Below, piece after piece: positions 6,443-15,361 of a DNA stretch of 15,378 nucleotides (position 1 is the first letter of the stretch; each line of letters starts with the position of its first letter). The notes beneath the pieces were generated by a model, which saw nothing but the letters and a program-made list of their open reading frames with translations, was not told where the DNA came from and searched no databases. Where the stretch lies: positions 1 through 15,378 of the forward strand of contig JAFTCS010000247.1 in assembly GCA_017454565.1 (NCBI GenBank), in the 5' to 3' direction. This DNA is from Clostridia bacterium (GTDB taxonomy: Bacteria > Bacillota > Clostridia > Oscillospirales > Acutalibacteraceae). A program made the position numbers and the translations under genes.

Positions 6443-6463
6443 ATAAGAAAAGCTTCTCCACAA
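6436..6463 (-). promoter_or_regulatory. Candidate sigma-A promoter of cwlD-radA
   Basis: TTGTGG (6463-6458) and TATAGT (6441-6436) lie 16 nt apart on the minus strand, just past the terminator of the upstream coiled-coil gene. The -35 box is weak (TTG only) and the -10 is good. The TATAGT is shared with the -35 of the alternative sigma-E-like site, so only one of the two need be real. Confidence 0.4.
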
Positions 6464-6498
6464 ATAACAAAGGCCGATGAAATACTGTTTCACCGACC
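6461..6498 (-). terminator. Intrinsic terminator after the coiled-coil gene
   Basis: On the minus strand an 11-bp stem (6498-6488 with 6482-6472; nine Watson-Crick and two G-U pairs in RNA) with a 5-nt loop is followed by UUUGUUAUUU. It lies 28 nt after the stop at 6526 and isolates this gene from cwlD. Confidence 0.75.
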
Positions 6499-6525
6499 CG
6501 GATCAGGCTTTATGGAATTTACATA

Positions 6526-6792
6526 TCACAGATCATCGTCATCGTTCTTATTGTCATTGACAGGAGGATTTATCACATCGGGATAGTATATGTACGGCAC
6601 ATTCCCTGCAGCCACAGAAGGCTCGTCCATAGGCAGAGAATTTGTAACGTAGAAGGTCTCCCTGATTTTCAGCAGCTTTTCAAGATTCTTCGTCAAGCGT
6701 ATGTCAACATTCTGGAGCCTGTCATCAAGAGTCAGGGTGCCAATCTTTATGTCACGCCGCAGGAAAGTAAGATCCTCACGGAAAAGACGCAT
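6526..6792 (-). CDS. C-terminal part of the frameshifted DivIVA-like coiled-coil protein
   Basis: The 88 residues begin MRLFREDLTFLRRDIK, continue with a charged helical stretch (to about residue 45), then a Pro/Asn-rich linker and a very acidic end (NDNKNDDDDL). The start ATG has no convincing ribosome site of its own. The reading frame overlaps the upstream one by 46 nt and continues its coiled coil in the -1 frame, so this is most likely the second half of one protein of about 240 residues. It could be made by re-initiation or frameshifting if the gene is alive. A terminator follows at 6461-6498. Confidence 0.55.
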   Translation of the reverse strand: MRLFREDLTFLRRDIKIGTLTLDDRLQNVDIRLTKNLEKLLKIRETFYVTNSLPMDEPSVAAGNVPYIYYPDVINPPVNDNKNDDDDL

Positions 6793-7247
6793 TTCTTTTC
6801 AATATTATCTATAAGGTTTACGGCGTCCATAGTCTTCTCCTGAGCGTCGTCGATCATTTCGTGAGCCTGCATCTCAGCCTTCATCTTTATCTTGATAATG
6901 CTCTCCTGAAGCTCGTCATACCTTTTTGCCTTGATAACAACAGAATCATACTGCTCCTGAAGCTGACGCTTTTCCTTCATGCACAGATCCATTTCCTTTT
7001 TATATGCCTCAACGTCATTTTCGTACTGACCTGTGACCTCAGCAAGACGCATCTGTGTCTCCTGCAGCGAATGGTAAAGAGCGTTTCTTCCTGCGGTCAT
7101 TTCAATCAGAGCAATGCTTTTATCGGTGGCTGTTATCTCAGCCTGTTCAAGCTTCTTCTGCAATATTTCGACCTGCTCCTCCAAGGAAAGCTTTTCCTTG
7201 CTGTTTTCGGAAAACTCGGAATGCTTTGCGGTGTTTTCATCATTCAT
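6747..7247 (-). CDS. N-terminal part of a DivIVA-like coiled-coil protein (frameshifted)
   Basis: The frame encodes about 166 residues, nearly all charged heptad-type helix: LSLEEQVEILQKKLEQAEI, then a long stretch to DDAQEKTMDAVNLIDNIEK. The MIDDAQEKT-like segment resembles DivIVA/GpsB-type cell-division proteins, but the diagnostic N-terminal DivIVA segment is not seen, so the family is uncertain. No membrane segment or enzyme motif is present. After NIEK the frame runs into an unrelated 13-residue tail, whereas the -1 frame continues sensibly as EMRLFREDL (6526-6792), indicating a one-base frameshift near 6795. The second ATG (7247) is preferred over 7253 because GAGGTG sits 7 nt before it and only 1 nt before 7253. 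Confidence 0.55.
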   Translation of the reverse strand: MNDENTAKHSEFSENSKEKLSLEEQVEILQKKLEQAEITATDKSIALIEMTAGRNALYHSLQETQMRLAEVTGQYENDVEAYKKEMDLCMKEKRQLQEQYDSVVIKAKRYDELQESIIKIKMKAEMQAHEMIDDAQEKTMDAVNLIDNIEKKCVFSVRILLSCGVT

Positions 7248-7275
7248 TTTCATGCACCTCTTCCCTTTTGACTTG

Positions 7276-7305
7276 ATTATAACATATTAACAGACAAAAA
7301 ATCAA
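7276..7305 (-). promoter_or_regulatory. Promoter of the coiled-coil gene
   Basis: TTGATT (7305-7300), an 18-nt spacer and TATAAT (7281-7276), with TG one base before the -10 (extended -10), form a sigma-A-type promoter 28 nt before the start at 7247. The surrounding 7254-7390 gap is very AT-rich, and no clear terminator for mntP is seen in it. Confidence 0.7.
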
Positions 7306-7390
7306 TAAATTTATTTAATATTCATAAATTTATCGGATTTGTAACCTTTTTGAAAAAATAATCAAGATCAAAGGGATACATGTCGGAAAA

Positions 7391-7948
7391 TCACACAATA
7401 ATTACCTTTATTCCGAGTATTATCAGAATTATTCCCCCTATTATCTCTGCATGTGACGGACGGAAACGGCGGAAGCTTCTGCCAAAATGAAAACCGCCGT
7501 ATGACAGAATAAATGTCACTGCGCCTATCATTATCACCGAAGCGGCAAGACGAGCCGGAGTGTCTGCACCTATGGCCACCGGCAAGACCGCTCCGAGAGC
7601 AAGCGCGTCTATGCTGGTGGCGACGGAGAACAGGAAAAGCTCTTTTATTGTGATGACCGAAATGCCGGTGGTCTGATCCTTGCGGGCATCAAAGAGCATT
7701 TTTACGCCAAGCAGCAGTAGGATAAGAAAGGCCGCAATGCGCTGACCTCCGCCGAGAGCACCGCTGCCCACTCTTCCTATACTCCACCCGAGAACCGGCA
7801 TGAGCATCTGGAAAGCAGCGAACATAAAGGCGGTTATCAGTGCGGTTTTTTTATAATTTGTGCTGCTTTTAAGGCCGCAGCACACCGACACAGCCATTGC
7901 ATCCGCCGCAAGAGATACCGCTGCCGCAAAGGCAGAGAGAATATCCAT
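7391..7948 (-). CDS. mntP: Manganese efflux pump MntP
   Basis: MntP exports Mn(II) across the cytoplasmic membrane. The 185 residues match the normal family size, and six hydrophobic helices can be drawn, starting MDILSAFAAAVSLAADAMAV and ending IIGGIILIILGIKVII. The conserved acidic residues lie in LAADAMAVS (helix 1) and ATSIDALALG (helix 4), as in known MntP proteins. The ATG at 7948 follows AAGGAGGAATAACC, a strong ribosome site; the longer in-frame start at 8029 lacks one. It lies 120 nt downstream of addA in the same direction. No recognisable manganese riboswitch (yybP-ykoY) motif is seen in that gap, so it may be read from the addBA promoter or from a weak one of its own. Confidence 0.93.
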   Translation of the reverse strand: MDILSAFAAAVSLAADAMAVSVCCGLKSSTNYKKTALITAFMFAAFQMLMPVLGWSIGRVGSGALGGGQRIAAFLILLLLGVKMLFDARKDQTTGISVITIKELFLFSVATSIDALALGAVLPVAIGADTPARLAASVIMIGAVTFILSYGGFHFGRSFRRFRPSHAEIIGGIILIILGIKVIIV

Positions 7949-8068
7949 GGTTATTCCTCCTTGAATCATTACAAAATGCCCGATAAGAACAGCGCTGCTT
8001 TCGCTTATGTAAGCATTGCCGCTGTACATGATGTTTCATTGTATGATCCAGGAAGGACGCTTATGACC

Positions 8069-11000
8069 TTATTCAAGTGGAATATCCGTTTCTTCCGCGA
8101 GGTGAATGGAGTAGATGCAGCACTTCTTCACGGGAATGTCAAAGAGCTGGTCGGCCGCCTTCTTATAAAGCTGAAGCTGCCGCGCATAGCGGTCCTTCAG
8201 CTCTGACACGGACTTTACTCTGTCTGTTTTGTAATCAACTATGATTATCCCGTCAGGGTCAAAGATCATGCAGTCAATTGCTCCCTGAAGTATCACGTTT
8301 TCTTCTGCGGGATACTCCGGGTCGATATCCGAAGCCGGGATGTTCACAGTAAAACGGTGCTCGCGCAGCAGTCTGACGCTTCCTTTCATACTGCTGTATA
8401 TACCGCTTGACAGAAAGCCGTCAATATCACGTTTGCTAACGGCTGCCGCCTGCTGTGCTGTAAGAAAGCCTTCATTTTTCAGACGTTCAAGCTCCGCCTG
8501 AGGGTCATTCTCAAGACCAACAAGCTCAGCATGCTGCAGAAAAGCATGGACCGCCGTTCCTCTTTCGGCACCGGTAAGCTTATCCTCCTGCATAAACGCC
8601 GGACGCGACACGGCTATATGATAATCAAGCATGTCATTGTGAACAAGCGTCGAAGCAGATACCTTGGAAAGTATACCTGTGCGCTGCCTGTACCTGTATT
8701 CATATCCAGCTCTGCGTTCTAAAAGGCTGCGCAGCTCTGCATCGTACTCTGCGGATGACAAATCATCCCGGTCTGTCACTTCTTCAGAGGGAATTTCGGT
8801 TATCCTGTGATATTCCCATCGGGAAGCCGTGGGTATGGTCAGCAGTTCACTCCTGCCGGCGTCCTGACGAAGTGCAGCCATATCCGGGTGAACAAGGGCG
8901 CACATTATCATCCAGTCGGCAAGTGAGGATGTGGACCCGACTGTGATCGGTGATATCCTGCCGTCATGGATATTTATTGCCGATGATAATGCTTTGAGCT
9001 TATTGCTCACACTGTCTTTTGACAGCTTAGGATAAGAAACTACGGCTATCAGCTTTTCCTTCGCGCGGGTAAGCGCAACATAAAACACGCGCATAGCCTC
9101 GCTTATCTCCTCGCCGCTCCTGAAAGCCGTTATCACGTTTCGCTGCAGGGTGTTGTATCTGGTCAGATCGCTGCGGTCAAGCTTTTTCATGCCAAAGCCA
9201 AGGTCTGCGTGGCAGATAACTTCCTCGGTATCAGGGCTGCCCTTGGAATTCATTGCCGCAAGAATGCAGACCGGGAATTCAAGCCCTTTTGAATGGTGTA
9301 CAGTCATTATCCTGACGGAATTCACCGGCGCCGTGTCATCGGCTGTGATCTCTGTCCCGTTCTCTTCAAGATAGTTTATGTGCCGGACAAGATCGGAAAG
9401 ACTGTTTCTCCCGCCATTTTCATAATCGTTTATAAAACCTGCAAGCTTGCAGATATTGCGTATCCTTATCGCACCGTTCTGCGCAGCGCTCATTATCGAG
9501 GTGTAGCCTGTCATTTCAAAAAATGAATCAAGCAGCCTGCCCGGCGATACAGTTACAGAAAGCTTTCTCAGCTTTGAATATATCTCGCTGAAATAAAGGC
9601 ACTTTGCTTTCAGACCGGCATTCTCTCCGGACTCGTCCTCCAGACAGCGGCACAGCTTGTTGTAGAGCATTCTCCCCTGATAGCCGCTTTTCAGATCGGC
9701 AAGATCATCAGCGGTAAAACCGAAAACAGGACTGACAAGCAGAGCAAGCATGGGAATATCCTGCAAGGGATTGTCAACAGCTTTCAACAGTGAGATCAGG
9801 ATATTGACTTCATAGCACCCGAACAGGCTGTACGGCTTGTCAATGTAGGCCGGTATTCCGCAGGCGTTGAGTACATCGGCATATTCCTGACCGTGCGACT
9901 TGATAAAGCGCGTGAGTATGGCAAAATCGCCGTAGGTCACCGGACGCTGCCTGTCGCCGTCCTTTACGAGCATACCGCTGCTGATCTTCTCTTTTATGAG
10001 AGAAGCAATGTATCCGGCTTCACGCTGGTAAAGATTTTCCTCTACGTCGTCATCTTCCTCCTCATCCTCGTCGCCGGATTCAATATCCATCAGGTGAAGC
10101 TCCATAGAGGTGTCGTCCGTTTCGGGATAGGATGCTCCGGCAGTCAGCTTTTCCTCATCGTTATATTCTATCTCCCCTACCTTTTCGGACATGATAGTAT
10201 GGAAAATGAAGTTCACGCTGTCGATAATACCCTCACGGCTGCGGAAGTTGCGGTCAAGGATGATCTTTGCCGGAAACGAGGGGGATTCTCTGTCGTAAAG
10301 GGTACTTTTGCTGCGCCGGCGCTTGAATATCTCCGGCATGGCTTCACGGAAACGGTAGATACTCTGCTTGATGTCACCCACCACAAAAAGATTGTTCTCG
10401 TTGTTTGAAAGGCAGCGGAAAATAGTCTCCTGAGTCTCGTTGGTGTCCTGATATTCGTCAACCATTATCTGGTCATACTGCGTGGAAAGAGTCCGGGCAA
10501 AGGCCGACCTTTCAGGTCCGTTATCGGTGATGTCCATAAGCAGCCTGAGCATAAGATGTTCAAGGTCGGAAAAATCGAGTATGCCCCTTTCCTTTTTCTC
10601 CTGAAATAATCTCCGGTCAAAATCCTTGAGCAGAGAACACATGGCAAGCACTGCCGGAAAAAGCTGTCCTGTAGACTCACGGTAAGAGTCTCTGTCAATA
10701 CCGAAAATGGGCGTAAGCTCCTTCATAACCGTGCTGTCGATGAAGTCGAATGCGTTCTTTACTATATTGCATTCCTCAACTGTCACCGACTTCTTTGAAC
10801 GCGGTCTGGTGTAGCTTGTTTTCTGGAAACCGTTGACGCAGGCTGAGATCATGTCCCAGTCCTGACATTCTGCGGCTTCCTTCAGTCCGGAAAGGAAGCT
10901 TGTAAGCGCCTGGAGCTTCTGTATGCCGGCTGTAGCGGCGCTGCTGCAAAAGGCAGGATTGTTTTCAATGACGTCCCTTGCCTCACTCAGCATAGAGTTC

Positions 11001-11677
11001 ATGTCCTCAATTGCCGAATTCAGTCTGTCGAGGGCTACCATAGCATAACGGGTGTTTTCAAGAGGTATGGACGGGTCATAAAATCCGGTCACTGTATCAA
11101 GCCACATATCCGGGAAAGGATGGGAGCTTGCACTTTCGTATACATCAAGAAGAGTCTTTTCCATGTTCTTGTCAGAGCGCGACGAGGAGAGCAGCTCCGC
11201 AAGGGAGAGAAAGCCCTCTTCCCTTGATGCAAGCCGTTCCTCGATCATCTGCGAAAGCAGCCTGTGGCGAAGTATTGAAGACTCGCCCTCTGTGGCAATG
11301 CGGAAATCCTGGTCAATATCCAAAAGATAGAAATTCTCCCTTATTATCCTGCTGCAAAAGCTGTGAATGGTGCAGATATCCGCATTTGCAATGAGCACCT
11401 GCTGTCTGCGCAGAAGTGAATTGTTAGGCTCGTAAAAAAGCTTCTTTTCAATGGCGTCAGCTATTCTGCCGCGCATTTCATCGGCGGCGGCTCTGGTGAA
11501 CGTAACTATAAGCAGACGGTCGGCGTCTATGGGTCTGTCGGGGTCGGTCAGCAGACTGATAACGCGCTGCACAAGCACTCTTGTTTTTCCCGAACCTGCG
11601 GCAGCCGAGACTATCACCGAGCCGCCAAAAGCGTCAATAGCATCCTGCTGTGCAGGCGTAAACGTCATTTCACTCAT
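8069..11677 (-). CDS. addA: ATP-dependent helicase/nuclease subunit AddA
   Basis: AddA is the motor and 3'-strand nuclease subunit of AddAB, the Gram-positive counterpart of RecBCD. The 1202-residue protein shows all UvrD/Rep superfamily 1 motifs: Walker A SAAAGSGKT (24-32), TFTRAAADEM, Walker B VDEYQDTN (about 405), GDIKQSIYRFR, DRNFRS, TVHHSKGLEFP (about 795) and VALTRAKEKL. The C-terminal RecB-type nuclease has RGTAVHAFLQH, GAIDCMIFDPDG and VDYKTDR (about 1135-1150), so both activities look intact. The start at 11677 has AGGAGGAAG upstream and yields MSEMTFTPAQQDAI, the usual N-terminus; the longer in-frame start at 11734 would lie inside addB. It overlaps the addB stop by 8 nt, so the two are translated together in equal amounts. 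Confidence 0.97.
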   Translation of the reverse strand: MSEMTFTPAQQDAIDAFGGSVIVSAAAGSGKTRVLVQRVISLLTDPDRPIDADRLLIVTFTRAAADEMRGRIADAIEKKLFYEPNNSLLRRQQVLIANADICTIHSFCSRIIRENFYLLDIDQDFRIATEGESSILRHRLLSQMIEERLASREEGFLSLAELLSSSRSDKNMEKTLLDVYESASSHPFPDMWLDTVTGFYDPSIPLENTRYAMVALDRLNSAIEDMNSMLSEARDVIENNPAFCSSAATAGIQKLQALTSFLSGLKEAAECQDWDMISACVNGFQKTSYTRPRSKKSVTVEECNIVKNAFDFIDSTVMKELTPIFGIDRDSYRESTGQLFPAVLAMCSLLKDFDRRLFQEKKERGILDFSDLEHLMLRLLMDITDNGPERSAFARTLSTQYDQIMVDEYQDTNETQETIFRCLSNNENNLFVVGDIKQSIYRFREAMPEIFKRRRSKSTLYDRESPSFPAKIILDRNFRSREGIIDSVNFIFHTIMSEKVGEIEYNDEEKLTAGASYPETDDTSMELHLMDIESGDEDEEEDDDVEENLYQREAGYIASLIKEKISSGMLVKDGDRQRPVTYGDFAILTRFIKSHGQEYADVLNACGIPAYIDKPYSLFGCYEVNILISLLKAVDNPLQDIPMLALLVSPVFGFTADDLADLKSGYQGRMLYNKLCRCLEDESGENAGLKAKCLYFSEIYSKLRKLSVTVSPGRLLDSFFEMTGYTSIMSAAQNGAIRIRNICKLAGFINDYENGGRNSLSDLVRHINYLEENGTEITADDTAPVNSVRIMTVHHSKGLEFPVCILAAMNSKGSPDTEEVICHADLGFGMKKLDRSDLTRYNTLQRNVITAFRSGEEISEAMRVFYVALTRAKEKLIAVVSYPKLSKDSVSNKLKALSSAINIHDGRISPITVGSTSSLADWMIMCALVHPDMAALRQDAGRSELLTIPTASRWEYHRITEIPSEEVTDRDDLSSAEYDAELRSLLERRAGYEYRYRQRTGILSKVSASTLVHNDMLDYHIAVSRPAFMQEDKLTGAERGTAVHAFLQHAELVGLENDPQAELERLKNEGFLTAQQAAAVSKRDIDGFLSSGIYSSMKGSVRLLREHRFTVNIPASDIDPEYPAEENVILQGAIDCMIFDPDGIIIVDYKTDRVKSVSELKDRYARQLQLYKKAADQLFDIPVKKCCIYSIHLAEETDIPLE

Positions 11678-14600
11678 TATTGCCTTCCTCCTTTTCTTCC
11701 GCGGTGATAGCTTCAATAGCCGCAGCATGACCAAGCCGGGTCATTTTGCGGAAGCTCTTGCCCTTTTCAAAGCCGCATACGGTCTTGTAATCACAGTACT
11801 TACAGGCATCCGAGGACTTGCTCTTTATCGGGTCGCGCACGACATCGCCCTTGTAAAGAGACTCGGCCATGTCCTTAAGCTTTTTATCTACATAGCGGAA
11901 AATTTTTCCGTATGCCTCAAGTGAAGCGAGGTACTTATCCGACTTGACCGGCTTGCCGTCCTCGTCAAGCTTTGCAGGGATAAACACACCCTTGCCGTCG
12001 CTTTCCATAGCCGCAAGTATCTCCGGGTCGTTTATGAGCAGGCCGTTCATGCGGAATGAACTTTTCTGCTCTTTCAGCACACTTTCGTGGATGTCCTTTG
12101 AATCGTACTTGCCTGTCTTTGACTCAGGTGTAGCAGGCATGTAAAGTATTCCGGCAGGAGTCAGACTGTATTTTTCGGCGTCCGAGAAGTGCTTTCCGCC
12201 GTTCTTCTCTATAATGGAAAGATAGAGCAGCATTTGCAGGTTGAGACCATAAAGAATATCCGAAAGCTGAAAGCTCTTGGTACCGGTTTTGTAGTCGATT
12301 ATCCTTATATACTTGCTGCCGCCGTTTACAAAGGTATCTACCCTGTCAACCTTGCCGACTATGTTTATCGTCTCGCCTTCGGGAAGCTTCAGCTCATATT
12401 TGGGGATCTGATCGTCACTGCCTATCTCCAGCTCGAAATCAGTCGGTGTGAAGCTGCATACACGGAACTCATCAATAAGGTGCCCCAAAAGCACCAGCAT
12501 GTTCTTCTCTATCAGATCAAACTGGACAAGAAAGCGGTTTGTCCTGTCGGTCTTGCCGCCGATGGTCTCAATGTAAGCGTCAATATATTTGCGTATGACC
12601 CTGAGACGGCCTGCATTATCCAACTGCTGCAGATCTTTCATGTTTTCCTTTGAGAAAATATTTTCCAGTATAAAATGCACTGCACTGCCGTAGGTCGCAG
12701 AGTTCATATCGGCCTTTTTCCTTGGGTAAGCCTTAATGCCGTACTTGCAGAAGTAGTAAAACGGACACTGATAGTAGCTTTCCACCTGAGATGCCGAAAG
12801 GGTCATTTTTTCGCCAAAAAGCTTTCTTGCTCTCTCTCTCGAAGAAATATGATACGGTTCATCATTGACCAGCCGTTCAATTGCTGAAAGCCTTCCGGAA
12901 TATTCCCCGGATTCGCTGAAATGCTTTTTGAGAGACGCCGAAACGGGAGTGTTTTCGCGCCAGAGAGCAGCACATTCTTCAAATGACTGAGCCTCGGTGC
13001 AGAAAAGCTCTTCCGGAGAAATCTCATAGCGCCGTCTTATCTTTACATCAGGAAGAATTGCCCTGACCTCCTTTATTATGACCGACTCTTCGCAGTGGGT
13101 GCCTTTCAGGTCGGTCAGATAACGGCTGATGAAAAGCCTTTCCGATGGCAGGGCAAGAGCAGCATAAGCGTTGAATTTCTCTTTCAGAGCCATTCCGAAG
13201 GTGGAATCATAAAGCGGCAGTTCCATTCCCAAAAGACTGTTCCTCTCACTGTCGCTGAAAAGCCCGGAGGAGACAGGAATAGCCGGAAAAACACCCTCAA
13301 GAGCGCCAAGCACAAAAACTGCTCTCTGTGAAAGTGTACGGATATTTCCGGCAGTTCCGATAACAACATGGTCAAGAGTCTGCGGAATGTCGGAGATAGG
13401 ATTCTTACGGATCATCAGTTTCAGCAGTTCAAGGTATCTTCTGCTGTCAAGGTGTGTATTCTGCAAAACACTGTACATTTTATCGAGGATATTCATGGTG
13501 ATGTCCCAGATCCTTGCCTCAGTCTCCTTGCGGTGCAGCTCATCAGGCGCCGAAAAAGATCGTGCAAGCTGTTTCAGCTTTCCGGCTGTGCCCTCCATGC
13601 ACAGAAGCTCAAACATCGCTCTTGATATATCCGCACCGTTTTCGGCAGACGCAAGCTTTTCAGCAAATGCGGCAAGGGGGTCTATAGCCTTCTTTCGCAG
13701 ACCCTCGATGTAGTCAAGCTCCTTTTTGTCAAGGGTTTCGGCATTGCCGTCAGGGTTCATTGTAAAGGGCTGCTTCCATCGGATGCCCCTTACATCCCAG
13801 AGATAGGCATAGTTTTCAAGCTTGCAGACCTGCTCCGCACTCAGGGAGGTAAGATCGGTCTTGAGAAATGTCATTATATTCTCGGTGTTGAACGAGGAAT
13901 GAATGATCTCAAAAGCGGAAATTATAAGCCGGATGAGAGCCTTTTCCTCCAATGGCTGCGAACGTGACATAAAAAACGGAATATCATACTTCGGGAACTC
14001 GGAAGCAATGATATTCATATAGGTTTCCGGGTCGCGGAAGATAACGGTAATGTCATTGTAGGCATAGCCCTCGTCACGCACCAGTGCGCACACCGAACGG
14101 GCAGCCTGCCGCACCTCGTCATATTCATCATCGGCTTCGTATATCTGTACGGCGTCATCGTCAGTGTAATATGGGTCTCCGTCAAAACGGAACAAAGACT
14201 CCTCAACTGCGGCTATAGAAGGACTTTTGTACCTTGGACAGCCTGTAAGCCTGCGTATCTCCTTGACCCCGGCGCCGCATTCTTCAGCCATAGACACAAG
14301 CCTGCGCAGGGTCATATCCGGCTCACGGAAAAACGTCTCGTCAACCGTCGCAGAGGTGCTTTCGTCACAGCATACAGCAGCGACCACTTCATCCGCCTGT
14401 TCAAGTATCAGTCTTATTATCCTCTGTTCCTGACCGGAAAAACCGTTGAACGAGTCGATATACACCGCCTTGCCCTCAAAATAGGGATGCTCCGTAAGCA
14501 TTTCCTCAAGACGTGTAAGATCATCGTCCGGGTCGATATATGTGCCGCTAAGCAGTGAATTGTAGGCCTCATAGATCGCCGCACTCTCACTGAGCTTCAT

Positions 14601-15044
14601 TCTGAGACGCTCGTTGTCAGTTTTTTCGGCGGCTTCCTGAAGCTGTGCCGGACTGATCGCACACATCTTGAACTCGTTCACGGCCTGTGACATAAGTTCG
14701 GCAAAATCGCTGCGCCTGCATCTGCTGCCGTACATTACCAGCCTGTCGCTTACGCTTTCGGCGGCAACGCTCACCAAAACCGTGCGCACTCCCTCGTCAA
14801 TATGCTTTCCGTCAGCTCCGCCGTACAGCTCGCAGACTGTATCATAAAGTCTTTTGAAGCTTTTCACCGAAACGGCTGCCGCTCTCTTTGCTCCCAGATC
14901 GTCAAGCATTCTTTTTTCACACTGAAAGGTACTTTGCTCGGGTACAATAAGAACGATATCCTCACTGCCCGCACGGCTGCAGATCTCCCGATGGATGATC
15001 TCGCTCTTTCCGCTGCCGCTTCTTCCTGCGATTATCCTAAGCAT
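11670..15044 (-). CDS. addB: ATP-dependent helicase/nuclease subunit AddB
   Basis: AddB pairs with AddA. It carries the second nuclease domain and, in B. subtilis, recognises Chi. The 1124-residue protein begins MLRIIAGRSGSGKS with a Walker A (7-14) but, as in other AddB proteins, lacks the full helicase motif set. The RecB-like nuclease shows YGSAVHFILENIF and RIIDYKTGTKSF (about 918). Four cysteines (about 759, then 1081, 1084, 1090 in CKYCDYKTVC) have the C-x2-C-x5-C spacing of the structural 4Fe-4S cluster that bridges the nuclease fold. The start at 15044 has AGAGGAG about 9 nt upstream and matches the expected N-terminus; the extended start at 15098 adds unconserved residues. It is first in the operon addB-addA. 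Confidence 0.96.
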   Translation of the reverse strand: MLRIIAGRSGSGKSEIIHREICSRAGSEDIVLIVPEQSTFQCEKRMLDDLGAKRAAAVSVKSFKRLYDTVCELYGGADGKHIDEGVRTVLVSVAAESVSDRLVMYGSRCRRSDFAELMSQAVNEFKMCAISPAQLQEAAEKTDNERLRMKLSESAAIYEAYNSLLSGTYIDPDDDLTRLEEMLTEHPYFEGKAVYIDSFNGFSGQEQRIIRLILEQADEVVAAVCCDESTSATVDETFFREPDMTLRRLVSMAEECGAGVKEIRRLTGCPRYKSPSIAAVEESLFRFDGDPYYTDDDAVQIYEADDEYDEVRQAARSVCALVRDEGYAYNDITVIFRDPETYMNIIASEFPKYDIPFFMSRSQPLEEKALIRLIISAFEIIHSSFNTENIMTFLKTDLTSLSAEQVCKLENYAYLWDVRGIRWKQPFTMNPDGNAETLDKKELDYIEGLRKKAIDPLAAFAEKLASAENGADISRAMFELLCMEGTAGKLKQLARSFSAPDELHRKETEARIWDITMNILDKMYSVLQNTHLDSRRYLELLKLMIRKNPISDIPQTLDHVVIGTAGNIRTLSQRAVFVLGALEGVFPAIPVSSGLFSDSERNSLLGMELPLYDSTFGMALKEKFNAYAALALPSERLFISRYLTDLKGTHCEESVIIKEVRAILPDVKIRRRYEISPEELFCTEAQSFEECAALWRENTPVSASLKKHFSESGEYSGRLSAIERLVNDEPYHISSRERARKLFGEKMTLSASQVESYYQCPFYYFCKYGIKAYPRKKADMNSATYGSAVHFILENIFSKENMKDLQQLDNAGRLRVIRKYIDAYIETIGGKTDRTNRFLVQFDLIEKNMLVLLGHLIDEFRVCSFTPTDFELEIGSDDQIPKYELKLPEGETINIVGKVDRVDTFVNGGSKYIRIIDYKTGTKSFQLSDILYGLNLQMLLYLSIIEKNGGKHFSDAEKYSLTPAGILYMPATPESKTGKYDSKDIHESVLKEQKSSFRMNGLLINDPEILAAMESDGKGVFIPAKLDEDGKPVKSDKYLASLEAYGKIFRYVDKKLKDMAESLYKGDVVRDPIKSKSSDACKYCDYKTVCGFEKGKSFRKMTRLGHAAAIEAITAEEKEEGNNE

Positions 15045-15115
15045 ATTTCCAATCTCCTCTTTACATAACTGATACAGTACATGATTTTTGCTCTCCACTC
15101 TCAGGTATCGGATAT

Positions 15116-15143
15116 ATTATATCACATAATCAGAATTTGAAAA
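15116..15143 (-). promoter_or_regulatory. Promoter of addB-addA
   Basis: TTTTCA (15143-15138), a 16-nt spacer and a perfect TATAAT (15121-15116) preceded by TGA (extended -10) lie about 70 nt before the addB start. No GAACnnnnGTTC-type LexA box is seen near it, so SOS control is not evident. Confidence 0.7.
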
Positions 15144-15182
15144 GACTTTACCGCCTCACAGGTGTCCGTTTTACGGTACAAT

Positions 15183-15213
15183 AAAAAATGCCGGTGAAAT
15201 CAACTTCCACCGG
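15183..15213 (-). terminator. Intrinsic terminator of a leftward gene beyond the window
   Basis: On the minus strand a 9-bp stem (15213-15205 with 15199-15191; CCGGTG/CACCGG core plus G-U, A-U, A-U) with a 5-nt loop is followed by CAUUUUUU (T-run at 15188-15183). It would end a transcript entering from the right edge and isolates addBA from it. In the + direction no U-run follows. Confidence 0.75.
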
Positions 15214-15298
15214 TAGCAGTTCTGTTTATAAACTATCACCTGAATCCGTGAAACTCAAATAGCAAAAATAGCTGAAATCAGGAAAAACAGAGCTTTAC

Positions 15299-15361
15299 GA
15301 TCAAAAGTTTGATACTTTGATCATCACCCAATGGGTGCGTTCTGCCCGCCTGCTCGGCGGG
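15299..15361. repeat. Tandem set of three hairpins at the right edge
   Basis: Three inverted repeats lie next to each other: GATCAAA/TTTGATC (15299-15305, 15316-15322), CACCC/GGGTG with a 3-nt loop (15325-15337) and CCCGCC/GGCGGG (15345-15350, 15356-15361). In the first, TTTGAT also occurs at 15308-15313, giving an alternative fold. No coding potential is clear here: one minus-strand frame is open from the window edge for about 32 codons but shows no recognisable protein. Like the left-edge element, it may be a dispersed intergenic repeat or part of a structured RNA; it may continue past the edge. Confidence 0.35.

Noticed and set aside
7949..8068. Manganese (yybP-ykoY) riboswitch before mntP
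   Set aside because: I looked for the conserved GGGGAGUAG-type and AAGACC-type segments and saw neither; only a small imperfect stem (7990-8024) is present.
9893..10408. Rightward 171-codon frame inside addA
   Set aside because: It is fully antisense to conserved AddA helicase motifs; a shadow frame.
11678..11734. Longer N-terminus for AddA
   Set aside because: It adds a basic stretch inside the addB coding region, while the ATG at 11677 has a strong ribosome site and gives the family's usual start.
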